A stretch of 64,000 nt of DNA from NCBI RefSeq assembly GCF_008014675.1, contig NZ_VOXD01000032.1, forward strand, positions 1 to 64,000, read 5' to 3'. The translations under genes and the position numbers were made by a program. Shown here piece after piece: positions 8,355 to 17,386 of the stretch; positions within the stretch are counted from its first letter, which is position 1, and each line of letters opens with the position of its first letter. Origin of the DNA: Neolewinella aurantiaca. GTDB lineage: Bacteria; Bacteroidota; Bacteroidia; Chitinophagales; Saprospiraceae. The notes below the pieces were generated by a model. The model was not told the DNA's origin and made no database searches. It saw nothing but the letters and a program-made list of their open reading frames with translations.

Positions 8355-10229
8355 ATGCAGGAATTAGCCGGAATTATTGTTCTCGGAATCTTCGCTCAGT
8401 GGTTGGCCTGGCGCGTTCGCCTGCCTGCCATTCTACCGTTGATCGTGGTCGGTCTGCTCGTAGGGCCGATTTCCACCTTGTTTACGGCCGACGGCTCTAA
8501 ACTCATCAACCCGATTTTTAACGGAGAGTCCGGTCTTTTCCCGGGGAAATCCCTGTTTTACTTCGTCAGCCTTGCCATCGGCATCATCTTGTTCGAGGGT
8601 GGGCTCACGCTCAAGGTGAAGGAAGTAAAGGAAACCCAGCGCACCATCCTGCGGCTGATTTCGATCGGTAGCCTGATCACTTTTGTTGGCGCGGGCTTCG
8701 CCGCGCACTTCCTGATGGAGCTCAGCTGGAGCATCAGTTTTCTTTTTGCCGGGCTCATCATCGTCACCGGTCCTACCGTTATTGCGCCTATTTTGCAGAA
8801 CATCCCCCTGAACCGCAACGTAGCTACGGTACTGAAGTGGGAAGGCATCCTAATTGACCCTATCGGTGCTTTGGTGGCCGTACTCGTATTCGAGTTCATT
8901 AACTCCGCGGGGCACGGAGCGGAGTACACCGTTCATGCTTTCGGCACCTTCCTTCAGATCGTGATCATTGGCGGCACTTTCGGTTTTTCGGCGGGGATTG
9001 CTCTTTTCCACATCCTCAAAAAAGAGCTCGTTCCCCACTACCTGCTCAACGTATTTGTGCTGGCCTACGTGCTGATGATCTTTGTGGGTAGCGACATGGC
9101 TGCCCACGAATCGGGCTTACTCTCGGTGGTCGTTATGGGCCTCGTACTGGCCAATAAGGACGTCCCGAGGATCGAAGAGATCCTTTACTTCAAGGAAAGC
9201 CTGAGTGTTCTGCTCATCTCCATCCTCTTCATTCTGCTGGCGGCCAACATCGACATTACTGAGCTTCAATTGCTCTACGAAGATTGGCGGCCGATTGCAC
9301 TTTTCGGCTTCGTGGGTCTCGTGCTGCGGCCGTTGAGTGTGTTCGTAAGCACCTACGGCGGTAACCTCAACTTTCAGGAGAAGCTTTTCATCAGCTGGGT
9401 TGGTCCGCGTGGCATCGTGGCGGCGGGTATTGCCTCTCTTTTTGGGCTTACACTGGCCGATAAGGGAGTTCCCGGGGCAGAATACATCACTCCGCTGGTC
9501 TTCATGATTGTGCTTGGTACCGTTTTGCTCAACGCTACAACCGCCCGGTTGGTCGCCCGCCTCCTCGGCGTGGTACAGGATGTATCGGATGGCGTACTCA
9601 TTCTGGGTGCCAACGGTTTTGCCATCACCATCGGTAAATACCTCAAAGACCACGGCCGGATGGTCCACCTTGTGGATTCCAACCCCAACCATATCGCCAA
9701 AGCGAAGAAAGCCGGCCTGGAAGGCATCGTAGCCAACATCTACAACACCGAACTGGCCGACCTGTACGAGCTGCTCGACGTAGGCTACCTGCTGGCCTTC
9801 ACCAGCAACGACGACGTGAACACCTACGCCCTCAATCGCTACGAGAAAATATTCGGCGAAAGCGGAGCTTACCGGCTCGTTACCGGCGATGAGCTGAAAG
9901 GCCGGACGGAGCCTTCCGACGAGCGCGTCTTCAGCTACACCGAAGATTTCATCAACCTGAGCGAATCCAACCGCGAGTCTGCTACCATCCGCGAATTCCC
10001 GTTCACTACGGCCGGGCAACTGCAGGAGATGCTGGCGCAGGCCGCTACGAACATCGACATCGCGCCAATTTTCCTCAAGCAGCCCGACGGGCAGCTGCAG
10101 GTAATCCCCGAAAACCCGGGCGAGCTGAACTTCGATACCGGTGCCATCTGGCAGCTCGTTTGCCTCGGTAATGCACTGGCCACTTCAGACGACACTCCGC
10201 AGGCGACCGAAGCAGAGAAGGAGGCGTAA
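8355..10229 (+). CDS. CPA1-type cation:proton antiporter with C-terminal TrkA-N domain
   Basis: The 624-aa protein has about 12 membrane segments over residues 1-400, with the CPA core regions GIILFEGGLTLK, GLIIVTGPTVIAPIL (the T-G-P-T crossover region), and GILIDPIGALVAVLVFE, which contains the conserved Asp of the ion site. From about residue 405 a Rossmann RCK/TrkA-N domain follows (GVLILGANGFAITIGKYL, then MVHLVDSNP), suggesting gating by NAD(H) or another nucleotide. The last 100 residues resemble a degenerate RCK-C region. It likely exchanges Na+ or K+ for H+ at the inner membrane; ion choice is not readable. Stands alone, 71 bases after ybaB. Confidence 0.9.
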   Translation: MQELAGIIVLGIFAQWLAWRVRLPAILPLIVVGLLVGPISTLFTADGSKLINPIFNGESGLFPGKSLFYFVSLAIGIILFEGGLTLKVKEVKETQRTILRLISIGSLITFVGAGFAAHFLMELSWSISFLFAGLIIVTGPTVIAPILQNIPLNRNVATVLKWEGILIDPIGALVAVLVFEFINSAGHGAEYTVHAFGTFLQIVIIGGTFGFSAGIALFHILKKELVPHYLLNVFVLAYVLMIFVGSDMAAHESGLLSVVVMGLVLANKDVPRIEEILYFKESLSVLLISILFILLAANIDITELQLLYEDWRPIALFGFVGLVLRPLSVFVSTYGGNLNFQEKLFISWVGPRGIVAAGIASLFGLTLADKGVPGAEYITPLVFMIVLGTVLLNATTARLVARLLGVVQDVSDGVLILGANGFAITIGKYLKDHGRMVHLVDSNPNHIAKAKKAGLEGIVANIYNTELADLYELLDVGYLLAFTSNDDVNTYALNRYEKIFGESGAYRLVTGDELKGRTEPSDERVFSYTEDFINLSESNRESATIREFPFTTAGQLQEMLAQAATNIDIAPIFLKQPDGQLQVIPENPGELNFDTGAIWQLVCLGNALATSDDTPQATEAEKEA

Positions 10230-10324
10230 AGCCAGCAGAATCCGTTCTGAACGTTGGGCGTAACCGTTCCTGACGGCTACAATTCCCGACCGCAGGAATG
10301 CGAAAAACTCACATTTGTCGTGGG

Positions 10325-10343
10325 GGCGCGGCCGCAGGTGCAA
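10325..10343 (+). repeat. Dispersed GGCGC-NNN-CGCAGGTGCA element, copy 2
   Basis: Plus-strand copy GGCGCGGCCGCAGGTGCA, identical over 18 bases to copies at 20345, 53897 and 58575. It lies in the gap after the antiporter gene. Confidence 0.8.
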
Positions 10344-10442
10344 GGCGGAGAACAACAAGGAGCAAGGCAGGGACGTTAAATGGTTACAACTGTGAGCAAC
10401 ACCTTAAAACCTGAAATTCCCCGTCTAACCAACTCTCCTCTC

Positions 10443-10862
10443 ATGCGCTTTCTGCTAACCCTGGCCATTCTGGCCTGCGCCGCGCTTTCCTTTGCACAGG
10501 ACCCGGCCGACATCTACCACAAAACCGTCGATCTCGACGACATCAACCAGATCAGTTTCGATGTCTACAAAGATGACCAGCTCGAAATCAAGAGCTGGCC
10601 GGGAGACGACATCCTGATCGAAACCAGCGTTAAGCTCAACAACGGCGAGCCCCACATCCTGAAGTTCTTCCTCGGCAAAAAACGCTGGGACCTGGCCGAG
10701 CAGGTTTCCGGAGACCAGTTGGTCCTGGAAAGTGTCGATAAGCAACGCCGCGTCGTTCAGGGTACTGAGTTCTCCACATCCGAGACCGTCAGCATCGTCG
10801 TCTATATGCCCGAAGATTTCTCCGAATCAGGAGACCGGACCTACAAGCGACAAAGCCGGTAA
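10443..10862 (+). CDS. Small exported protein of unknown function, tail made from a tandem repeat
   Basis: The ATG at 10443 is chosen over the upstream frame because it starts a clear signal peptide (MRFLLTLAILACAALSFAQ). The mature part (about 120 residues) alternates short beta-strands (ISFDVYKDDQLEIKSWPGDDI, ILIETSVKL), the pattern of DUF4097-like beta-helix proteins that often follow anti-sigma genes, but it is shorter than those. The last seven codons (TYKRQSR) lie in the first unit of the 73-bp repeat array, so the original 3' end was probably lost or replaced by repeat sequence. Likely periplasmic or surface-exposed; no function assigned. Confidence 0.6.
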   Translation: MRFLLTLAILACAALSFAQDPADIYHKTVDLDDINQISFDVYKDDQLEIKSWPGDDILIETSVKLNNGEPHILKFFLGKKRWDLAEQVSGDQLVLESVDKQRRVVQGTEFSTSETVSIVVYMPEDFSESGDRTYKRQSR

Positions 10863-11059
10863 CGCCTGTTCGGCAGCCTTCAGGCTGCCCCTGCGCCGCA
10901 AAAGCAATCGGCCCCACAAGCGACAAAGCCGACAACACCGGTTCGGCAGCCTTCAGGCTGCCCCTGCGCCGCAAAAGCAATCGGCCCCACAAGCGACAAA
11001 GCCGACAACACCGGTTCGGCAGCCTTCAGGCTGCCCCTCTATCGCAAAAGCAATCGGTC
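10843..11059. repeat. Three tandem 73-bp repeats with a perfect hairpin
   Basis: Units begin with ACAAGCGACAAAGCC at 10843, 10916 and 10989. Each contains the perfect stem-loop GGCAGCC-TTCA-GGCTGCC (10872-10889, 10945-10962, 11018-11035). The same hairpin recurs alone at 21547-21564. The first unit overlaps the 3' end of the upstream gene. The rest of the gap to 11140 shows no gene. Confidence 0.88.
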
Positions 11060-11142
11060 CTCGAGTGTGCGTATCGCCAATCAAAAGCGATTGCGACGCA
11101 GGAGCTTGCGATAGCCCTGACGCGGCTCCGAAAGGACCATTG

Positions 11143-11169
11143 TTGTACACACGGGGTTCAGTATCTTTG
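11143..11169 (+). promoter_or_regulatory. Promoter for the FAD oxidoreductase
   Basis: TTG at 11143-11145 (with a second TTG three bases earlier) is followed after 16 bases by TATCTTTG (11162-11169), a full match to the Bacteroidota -7 consensus TAnnTTTG. The ATG is only six bases further on, so the mRNA is predicted to be leaderless or nearly so. Confidence 0.7.
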
Positions 11170-11175
11170 CAGCTT

Positions 11176-12759
11176 ATGCCAACTACCTTCGAGATCAAAC
11201 TTCCCCCAGCCGATTTACACGACCAGGACGCCCTGCGCCGGGCGGTACTTCGTCAGGGACCTCTGCCATCCGCCGATGTGGGCGAAATCATTGTCGAGCG
11301 CCGGAGTATCGACGCACGTAGCGCCCGCCCCGTATTCCGGATGCGGGTAAGCGTTCTCGGCCCGCAGGAGACCATCACCCCGGAAGCTCCCGTCATGGAT
11401 GCCTACGGCGATGTTTCCGATAAGCCCGCCGTCGTGATCATCGGGTGTGGTCCGGCCGGCATGTTTGCAGCCCTGGAGCTAATCGAACTCGGCCTGAAAC
11501 CGATCATCATTGAGCGGGGTAAAGATGTACAGGCCCGGCGGCGCTCCCTGCGCGCCATTCAGCAGTTCGGGGAGGTAGACCCCGACTCCAACTATTGCTT
11601 CGGAGAAGGCGGAGCTGGCACCTATTCCGACGGAAAACTCTACACCCGCAGCCTGAAACGGGGTAATTACCAGAAGTCGCTCAACATTCTCGTAGAGCAC
11701 GGCGCTCAGTCAGAAATCCTGATCGATGCCCATCCCCACATCGGCTCCAACAAACTACCGCAGGTAGTTGCTAATATGCGCGAAACCATCCTGAAGTGCG
11801 GCGGAGAGATTCGCTTCGGGCACCGCATGACAGAGTTGGAACGGGACCAGAACGACATCCAGGCGCTGGTTATCCTCGACGAAAAAGGAGAGACCTACCG
11901 CCTGACAGCCAAAGCTTACATTATTGCGACGGGCCACTCGGCCCGCGATGTGTACGAGCTGCTGCACCGCCACAACGTACGGCTCGAGGCCAAGCCGTTC
12001 GCCCTCGGGGTCCGCATCGAGCACCCGCAACCGCTCATCGACCGCATCCAGTACCGCCAACCGGAGCGGGAGGAGAACCTCCCGGCCAGCAGTTATAAAC
12101 TCGTTACTCAGGTAAAAGGCCGGGGCGTTTTCAGTTTTTGTATGTGTCCCGGCGGCTTGGTTGTACCTGCCGCCACGGCCCCCGGCGAGATCGTTGTGAA
12201 CGGCATGAGCCTTTCGCGTCGCGACAGCCCCTACGCCAACTCGGGAACCGTTGTTGCGGTGGAACTCGAAGACCTAAAGCCTTACGCTAAACACGGGGTC
12301 TTTGCCGGCCTTGAGTTTCAGAAAGATGTAGAGCAGCGGATGTTCCGTGCCGGCAACGGCAGCCAGGCGGCCCCGGCTTCCCGCATAACGGACTTCACGA
12401 AGAGTAAAACCTCCAAAGACCTACCCGACACGAGTTACATTCCCGGTTTATTCCCGGCTCCTCTTCATCAGTTGCTTCCGCAGTCCATCTTCAGCCGCCT
12501 GCAGCAAGGCGTACAGGACTTTGGCCGCAAGATGCGCGGGTACTACACCGAGGAAGCCAACGTGATCGGTACCGAAAGCCGGACTTCAAGCCCGGTCCGT
12601 ATCCCCCGCGACCGGGCCAGTTACCAGCATCCCGACCTGCCGAGTCTCTATCCCTGCGGTGAAGGCGCCGGCTTTGCCGGCGGCATCCTGAGTGCGGCCA
12701 TGGACGGGCAGAACGTAGCGAAGGCCGTTGCGGCAGTACTCGTTGGTGATAGTAAGTGA
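11176..12759 (+). CDS. FAD-dependent oxidoreductase (YhiN/HI0933-related, BtuF-like 'FAD-dependent protein' family)
   Basis: The 527-aa product starts at the ATG just after a strong promoter; the longer open frame upstream crosses the 73-bp repeats and is rejected. After an 80-residue N-terminal domain comes a dinucleotide-binding site (VVIIGCGPAGMFAALEL, Gly-90 to Gly-95), the ribose-binding acidic end IIIERG, then FGEGGAGTYSDGKLYTRS, YIIATGHSARDVYELLH, FCMCPGGLVVPAA, and a final FAD contact LYPCGEGAGFAGGILSAAMDG. This set is typical of large uncharacterised soluble flavoproteins found widely in bacteria. The substrate is unknown. Not in an obvious operon. Confidence 0.85.
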   Translation: MPTTFEIKLPPADLHDQDALRRAVLRQGPLPSADVGEIIVERRSIDARSARPVFRMRVSVLGPQETITPEAPVMDAYGDVSDKPAVVIIGCGPAGMFAALELIELGLKPIIIERGKDVQARRRSLRAIQQFGEVDPDSNYCFGEGGAGTYSDGKLYTRSLKRGNYQKSLNILVEHGAQSEILIDAHPHIGSNKLPQVVANMRETILKCGGEIRFGHRMTELERDQNDIQALVILDEKGETYRLTAKAYIIATGHSARDVYELLHRHNVRLEAKPFALGVRIEHPQPLIDRIQYRQPEREENLPASSYKLVTQVKGRGVFSFCMCPGGLVVPAATAPGEIVVNGMSLSRRDSPYANSGTVVAVELEDLKPYAKHGVFAGLEFQKDVEQRMFRAGNGSQAAPASRITDFTKSKTSKDLPDTSYIPGLFPAPLHQLLPQSIFSRLQQGVQDFGRKMRGYYTEEANVIGTESRTSSPVRIPRDRASYQHPDLPSLYPCGEGAGFAGGILSAAMDGQNVAKAVAAVLVGDSK

Positions 12760-12849
12760 ACGGCGTGAGATCAGGCACATCAGCCAGGACATCAGGTAGT
12801 GCAGCAACCTGAAACCGTACAGTAGGCTACATCAGAAACCGGCTTCCAG

Positions 12850-13284
12850 TTATTTGCTGCTGTTCATCTTCCGCATTTCGTCTCTGATGTCAGACAGGAG
12901 CTGGATATCCTTAGGGGTTGGCACTGTGGCGTTTTTCTCGTCCTCGGCTTTCTCTTTTAGTTGGTTGATTACCTTGATCACGAAAAACAGCGTCAGGGCC
13001 ACAATCAGGAAATCGACCATGGCCTCCAGGAAGAAACCGTAACCGATCACTACTCCGGGGTCCGTCACCGTTCCGTCGGCGGCGGTTACAGGCTCCTTCA
13101 GCACCAGTTCCATATCGGTCAGATCCACCCCTGCGGTGAGGTAGCCCAGGGGAGGTGTGATGATTTTTTTGACGAGTACATCAACGATTTTGTTGAATGC
13201 CGCACCGATGACGACACCGATGGCCAGGTCGACCATATTGCCCTTGACGGCAAAGTTTTTGAACTCCTGTAAGAACTTGCTCAT
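12850..13284 (-). CDS. mscL: Large-conductance mechanosensitive channel MscL
   Basis: The 144-aa protein opens on membrane tension and releases solutes during hypo-osmotic shock. Visible features are the N-terminal amphipathic helix (SKFLQEFKNFAVKGN), pore-lining TM1 (MVDLAIGVVIGAAFNKIVDVLV), a periplasmic loop rich in Asp/Thr/Val, TM2 (FFLEAMVDFLIVALTLFFVIKVIN) and the charged C-terminal helical bundle (LLSDIRDEMRKM). Length and order fit the family, and the residues at the hydrophobic gate (GVVIGAAF) are conserved. It stands alone between genes pointing in other directions. Confidence 0.95.
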   Translation of the reverse strand: MSKFLQEFKNFAVKGNMVDLAIGVVIGAAFNKIVDVLVKKIITPPLGYLTAGVDLTDMELVLKEPVTAADGTVTDPGVVIGYGFFLEAMVDFLIVALTLFFVIKVINQLKEKAEDEKNATVPTPKDIQLLSDIRDEMRKMNSSK

Positions 13285-13370
13285 AAGTTGGGTAAGAGAC
13301 TGGTTATATCCTCTCCAACGGAAGGCGGAGACTGTTTGTTAGCAAGCCCTGCTCTTTAAGTCCGTCCGCA

Positions 13371-13390
13371 TTGCACCTGCGCCCGCGCCC
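13371..13390 (-). repeat. Dispersed GGCGC-NNN-CGCAGGTGCA element, copy 3
   Basis: Minus-strand copy with GGCGCGGGCGCAGGTGCA core, in the short gap between mscL and the membrane-protein gene. Confidence 0.75.
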
Positions 13391-13402
13391 GACCAGCAAA
13401 AG

Positions 13403-14386
13403 TTAACCTCCGAAGGCCCGCCACAGCAAAGGACCAACCGCCAAAACGAACAGGATGAGGTGAAAAAACTCAGCCCTGCCCGACGGTAAAAGAATGAACC
13501 GCAGGCCAACCAGCAGGCCCAGCGGGCACACCAGCACCTGTAAAGCCGGCAACAACCCCACGCTACTGAGCAATAAGCTCAAGGCGCCGAAAAACAATAC
13601 CCAGGCGATGATGCCCGAGTTCTTCTTCCCCTCGATGTTCAACAACCGTACTATATTCCCGTACGACCCCATCACCACCAACAGCAGCACCCCCAGAGCG
13701 ATCAGCCCCGGCAATGAGGACGCTTCGATCCCGGTAAATTCGACAAACCGGAGCCCCGAGAAATTTCTTGCCGGTACTCCTTCCCAGTTCCCGAAGATAT
13801 AAGCTATCGTAAAGCCCAGAAAGTACATGAGGCCTCCACCTACCAAAAGTTGCATGATGCTGCGGAGATCGGGCCGCCGTAACGTCCCCACCCCGATGAT
13901 CAGCGCGGGCAACAGGCAGAGATAGAGGGGAACGAACAGCGAAGCCAGCCCCAACCACGCCCCGGCGTTGAACAGGGGCACAGCGGCTTCTTCTTTCTTG
14001 TACACACTCGCCAGAGACAAAAGCCCCAGCATCAGAAAAAGATTCGCGAAGTGGAACGATTGTAACTCCCGGAAAGCAGGTATCAGGCCCCAGCAGAGTA
14101 CGATAAAAAGCCCAGGAAACTGAGTCACCTTACGCGACAACCGATACCGGGTAACCAGCATGTTGGCGACGATACCCTGCATGGTAACCAGCAGGACGGG
14201 CAGCAACAACGACAGCCACCTTTTGCCTTCCAGCCAGCCAACTACCGTCCTTCCGGCCGTACCACTGATTACCTCCGCTCCCGCCGCATCCGGAGTACCA
14301 AAGAAGGCCGGAAGCTGCAACAGCAAAGCATAAAAAAACAGTAATAGCCCCGCAGAGGCCTGATTGGTACGAAAAAGAGAAAGCAA
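13403..14386 (-). CDS. Multi-pass membrane protein, DUF6427-like
   Basis: The 327-aa protein has about nine hydrophobic helices and few charged loops. It opens MLSLFRTNQASAGLLLFFYALLLQLP, the typical start of a Bacteroidota family (DUF6427) of unknown function, and later has FRELQSFHFANLFLMLGLLSL and ARNFSGLRFVEFTG. In other genomes relatives lie near uracil phosphoribosyltransferase or polyprenyl genes; here the neighbours are mscL and the Bat operon. It could be an enzyme or scaffold in the inner membrane; nothing in the sequence fixes the role. Confidence 0.7.
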   Translation of the reverse strand: MLSLFRTNQASAGLLLFFYALLLQLPAFFGTPDAAGAEVISGTAGRTVVGWLEGKRWLSLLLPVLLVTMQGIVANMLVTRYRLSRKVTQFPGLFIVLCWGLIPAFRELQSFHFANLFLMLGLLSLASVYKKEEAAVPLFNAGAWLGLASLFVPLYLCLLPALIIGVGTLRRPDLRSIMQLLVGGGLMYFLGFTIAYIFGNWEGVPARNFSGLRFVEFTGIEASSLPGLIALGVLLLVVMGSYGNIVRLLNIEGKKNSGIIAWVLFFGALSLLLSSVGLLPALQVLVCPLGLLVGLRFILLPSGRAEFFHLILFVLAVGPLLWRAFGG

Positions 14387-14587
14387 GATGAGAAAGAGGT
14401 TGAAGCAAATAGAGGGCTTACCAGAGAATCCGCATCCGGCGGACGATTGGCCGCTTGAATTCAGCTGTTGGATTCTCTAACGGGCCCTAAGGTAATCTTG
14501 AAACGCACCTGTAAAAAGAATTTCAGGAGAAATCCGTTCATAACTGCCTAAAAACGTTGCCGAAAGAGGGTATTCCCGTAGTCTGTT

Positions 14588-16333
14588 CTAAAACTCTCCG
14601 CTTGTTTGGCGCTCAGTGTCAGCAATCAGCTCCGTTGCGGTCTTATACGCTGCCGCGAGGTCATCGGCTTTATCCTGGCCGGCATACAGGGCCATTTCGC
14701 AACGTTGGAGCAGCTGATCGTACCGGTCGGTGAGGGTCGCGCTTGCACCGGCGGAGGTCAGTTTTTCCCGGATGTTGCGCCGGGTGAGGTCCGCTACCGG
14801 CAGCTGGAACTTATCCCGTAGATACCCCAGTAGTGAGCCTTCGATCGCATCGTAGAAAGCCCGGGGCTCTACCTTGTCGAGGTGAATTTTGGCCGACTTC
14901 AAGCGTTCCTTCGCAGCCCGCGCTGCGCGTTCGCGGGCGAGTTCCACGGGGTCGCGGTTGTCCAGGTGGGAACGGTAGCGCTGCCACCCGATGAGCCCTC
15001 CGGCGAACAACAAAGGCAGCAGGAAAAGCCCCCAGTAAAGCGGCTGCCCGGGCAGGCTGCTACCGTAGGTTCTGCCCGCGGGCAGATCGGTTACGGGCAA
15101 CAGACTGAGCTTAGCCTCTTCGGTGGTGGTGGTATCGATTTCGTAGGTGGTGTTACCCGATCCCGCGGCGACCGTGATGTTGAAGTTTGTTGGTGCGTGC
15201 ACGACGTAGCGCGCACTGTCGACGTCGAAGTAATGCATTTCGGGGCGCAGGTTGTAGACGCCGGCCCGTTTGGGCACCACCTTGTATTCGAATATTTTAC
15301 GTCCCAGCATCCCCGTAGGACTGTCCAGGAATTCTTCGGAGATGATGTCCGGGTCGTAGATGTTCCAGTCTGCTTCACTCACCGGGGGGAAGGTTTCCAG
15401 CCTTTCTATATCGCCTTCACCGGTCACCGTAATCCTCAGGGTAAGGGCGTCGTCGGTCGTCATTCGGTCACGATCGGCCTGTACTTGCATGCGGTATTCA
15501 CCTACTCCGCCGCTGAAATTGTCTGGCCGCGGCTGCGGCAATTCGCTGACGTCTACGTATATCGTATCGGTGTTCAGCGGGATTTGTTCGGTAAATCTCC
15601 GGGAGTAACTGCTGTTGCCGCGGTACCGCAAAGCGCCCAGCACCATCCGGTACGGCGTGATGGTAATGCGCCCGCTCTTGGTGGGAAACAAAGCGATGCT
15701 CAGTAAGGTCCGCCGCTGGTATTCGCGCCCGTTCTCGATGATCGAACGGGGCCGGCCGTCGTATTGCCGGCGGGGCTGAGCGTAGAAACCATCGTAGCTG
15801 GGCTCCTGCACCAGGTTACGGGAAATGATGTTGGTGGTGGAGTAAAGGTTGAGGTTCAGGATGATCTGCTGGCCAACAAAAGCCGTGTCGGTGGTTAGCT
15901 CTGCGCGCAGAAAATCATCGGGCGTTCCCGCTGCTGCAGCGTCGTCTACTTCGAGTACATCTACCGATTTCGAATTGGTCCGGTACGTGCGCCCGCTGGC
16001 GCGGATGGAAGCGGGGCCAATGGCCAGCTTGCCCGTACGCTTAGGTTGCAATTGCCAGCTGTAGCTCAGGTAACTCGTCCCCACACCGTTGATGATCGAG
16101 GTTCCGAGCGAGCGCATGGGCCCGCGCAGGACAATGAAGTTGTCGAATTTCGGCGGGGTCAGCTCATTGCCCTGGGCGTTGTTGAGCGTGAGTTTGAACT
16201 CCAGCGTGCTGTTTTGCAGCATTTTCGTTTTGCTCACTTCCGCGACAAAAGTGATGTCCTGATGCTGAGCGGCCAGTTTCGGGGCGCCAACGCAGGTGCA
16301 GAGTACGATTAGAAGAGCAAAGAATGGTCGCAT
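14588..16333 (-). CDS. batD: BatD, Bacteroides aerotolerance protein
   Basis: The 581-aa protein is the last gene of the Bat operon. ATG at 16333 starts a signal peptide (MRPFFALLIVLCTCVGAPKLAAQ). The following 430 residues are beta-rich Ig-like repeats of the oxygen-tolerance family (DITFVAEVSKTKMLQNSTLEFKLTL; a second strand set at YRMQVQADRDRMTTDDALTLRITVTGEGDIE, which is the family hallmark), then one membrane helix (LYWGLFLLPLLFAGGLIGWQRYR) and a basic, helical cytoplasmic tail. BatD is thought to work in the periplasm with the VWA proteins BatA and BatB. The signal-peptide codons contain one copy of the dispersed element, and the region just before the ATG is an octamer repeat. Confidence 0.92.
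   Translation of the reverse strand: MRPFFALLIVLCTCVGAPKLAAQHQDITFVAEVSKTKMLQNSTLEFKLTLNNAQGNELTPPKFDNFIVLRGPMRSLGTSIINGVGTSYLSYSWQLQPKRTGKLAIGPASIRASGRTYRTNSKSVDVLEVDDAAAAGTPDDFLRAELTTDTAFVGQQIILNLNLYSTTNIISRNLVQEPSYDGFYAQPRRQYDGRPRSIIENGREYQRRTLLSIALFPTKSGRITITPYRMVLGALRYRGNSSYSRRFTEQIPLNTDTIYVDVSELPQPRPDNFSGGVGEYRMQVQADRDRMTTDDALTLRITVTGEGDIERLETFPPVSEADWNIYDPDIISEEFLDSPTGMLGRKIFEYKVVPKRAGVYNLRPEMHYFDVDSARYVVHAPTNFNITVAAGSGNTTYEIDTTTTEEAKLSLLPVTDLPAGRTYGSSLPGQPLYWGLFLLPLLFAGGLIGWQRYRSHLDNRDPVELARERAARAAKERLKSAKIHLDKVEPRAFYDAIEGSLLGYLRDKFQLPVADLTRRNIREKLTSAGASATLTDRYDQLLQRCEMALYAGQDKADDLAAAYKTATELIADTERQTSGEF
16283..16300 (+). repeat. Dispersed GGCGC-NNN-CGCAGGTGCA element, copy 4
   Basis: GGCGCCAACGCAGGTGCA, inside the signal-peptide codons of batD on the opposite strand. 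Confidence 0.75.
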
Positions 16334-16338
16334 CAAAG

Positions 16339-16390
16339 TTGGTTCGTTGGTTCGTTGGTTCGTTGGTTCGTTGGTTCGTTGGTTCGTTGG
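16339..16390. repeat. Octamer microsatellite (TTGGTTCG)x6.5
   Basis: Fifty-two bases of uninterrupted TTGGTTCG units start five bases upstream of the batD ATG. On the coding strand they read CGAACCAA. The units lie where ribosomes would bind the batD start, so copy-number change could alter expression. Confidence 0.9.
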
Positions 16391-16465
16391 GGCAACTCTT
16401 AATCAGAGTTGAGGTTGTCCGGGGCGGGGAAGTTTTCGGTGATTGGTCGAGATTGCTACCCGGTA

Positions 16466-17257
16466 TTACCAGTCTTTTCCGTCTTTGCATCCGGAGCGGG
16501 CTCCTTGTTGCAGTTTTTTCATTGTTTCCTTTTCTGCCTCTTCGGCAATTCCGAGTTGCCGTTCGGCTTCCTCACGGCTCATCTTCGGCTGGTTACGGTT
16601 AGCGGTAGACTCTCCGTTTTGCCCTGCCTGTTGCTGTTGTTCCTGGTCTTTCTGCTCCTGCGGATTGCCGTCTTGCTGTTGCTGGTCCTGTTGTTCTTGT
16701 TGCTGATCGCTTTCGTTCTGCTGATCGCTGTCTCCTTGCTGCGGGTTACCCTGACCTTGTTGCTGCTGATCGTTCTCCTGGTTCTGGTCCTGAGGGTCAC
16801 CTTCCTGCCCTTCTTGATTTTCCTGCTGTTGCTGTTGTTGCAGCCGACGGATGGCTTTACTCAGGTTGTACTTCGTCTCTTTGTCTTCCGGGTTGATGCG
16901 CAGGCTTTGTTTGTACGCTTCTACGCTCTCCTGGTAGTTTTCCTGACGGTAGTGTGCGTCGCCCAGGTTTCGGTAGGCACTTGAAGTAATCGTCGGGTCT
17001 TTGCTCAGGCTGGCGGCTTCTTCGTACTTCTTGGCTGCTTCCTCGTAGTCGCCGCCCTCGTAGAGCGCGTTGCCGAGGTTGTAATTCCCCTTGGCCGAGT
17101 TGTCGGATTCGAGGGCGCGGTTGTACTCCGATTTTGCTTCTTCGAAGTTCTTGTCCTTATACGCCTTGTTCCCGTTGCGCAGGGCACGGTGGCTCGTTTG
17201 GGCTTCGATTGTGGCCAGGGAGGCAAGCGTTAGCAGCAATATGAGTAAGTAGCGCAT
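16466..17257 (-). CDS. batC: BatC-like TPR protein with Gln-rich tail
   Basis: The 263-aa protein has a signal peptide (MRYLLILLLTLASLATIEAQ) and three tetratricopeptide repeats over about residues 22-130 (ALRNGNKAYKDKNFEEAKSEYNRAL; AKGNYNLGNALYEGGDYEEAAKKYEEA; AYRNLGDAHYRQENYQESVEAYKQSL). Then comes a 90-residue segment dominated by Gln, Asn, Asp and Glu (QQQQQQENQEGQEGDPQ), and a short conserved end (MSREEAERQLGIAEEAEKETMKKLQQ) that is typical of Bat TPR proteins. It probably scaffolds the periplasmic Bat complex. Its CAG-rich DNA is a low-complexity stretch prone to length change. Confidence 0.88.
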   Translation of the reverse strand: MRYLLILLLTLASLATIEAQTSHRALRNGNKAYKDKNFEEAKSEYNRALESDNSAKGNYNLGNALYEGGDYEEAAKKYEEAASLSKDPTITSSAYRNLGDAHYRQENYQESVEAYKQSLRINPEDKETKYNLSKAIRRLQQQQQQENQEGQEGDPQDQNQENDQQQQGQGNPQQGDSDQQNESDQQQEQQDQQQQDGNPQEQKDQEQQQQAGQNGESTANRNQPKMSREEAERQLGIAEEAEKETMKKLQQGARSGCKDGKDW

Positions 17258-17386
17258 TTTATTCGGATGTCAGGGTTCAGAAATCGGGGTTCAGTTGTTG
17301 GAGTTCAAAGATCAGGCTCAAACACGGAGCAAAAACTTCAGTTTTGGAGCGGGCCGTGCGGCAGCCTGATCGCCGCGCTCTGACAC

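Noticed and set aside
9117-10019. 300-residue minus-strand frame
   Set aside because: Shadow of the antiporter gene, which has clear transport motifs.
10732-11175. 148-residue N-terminal extension of the FAD oxidoreductase frame
   Set aside because: It reads through the 73-bp repeats; a full promoter and the family-typical start lie at 11143-11176.
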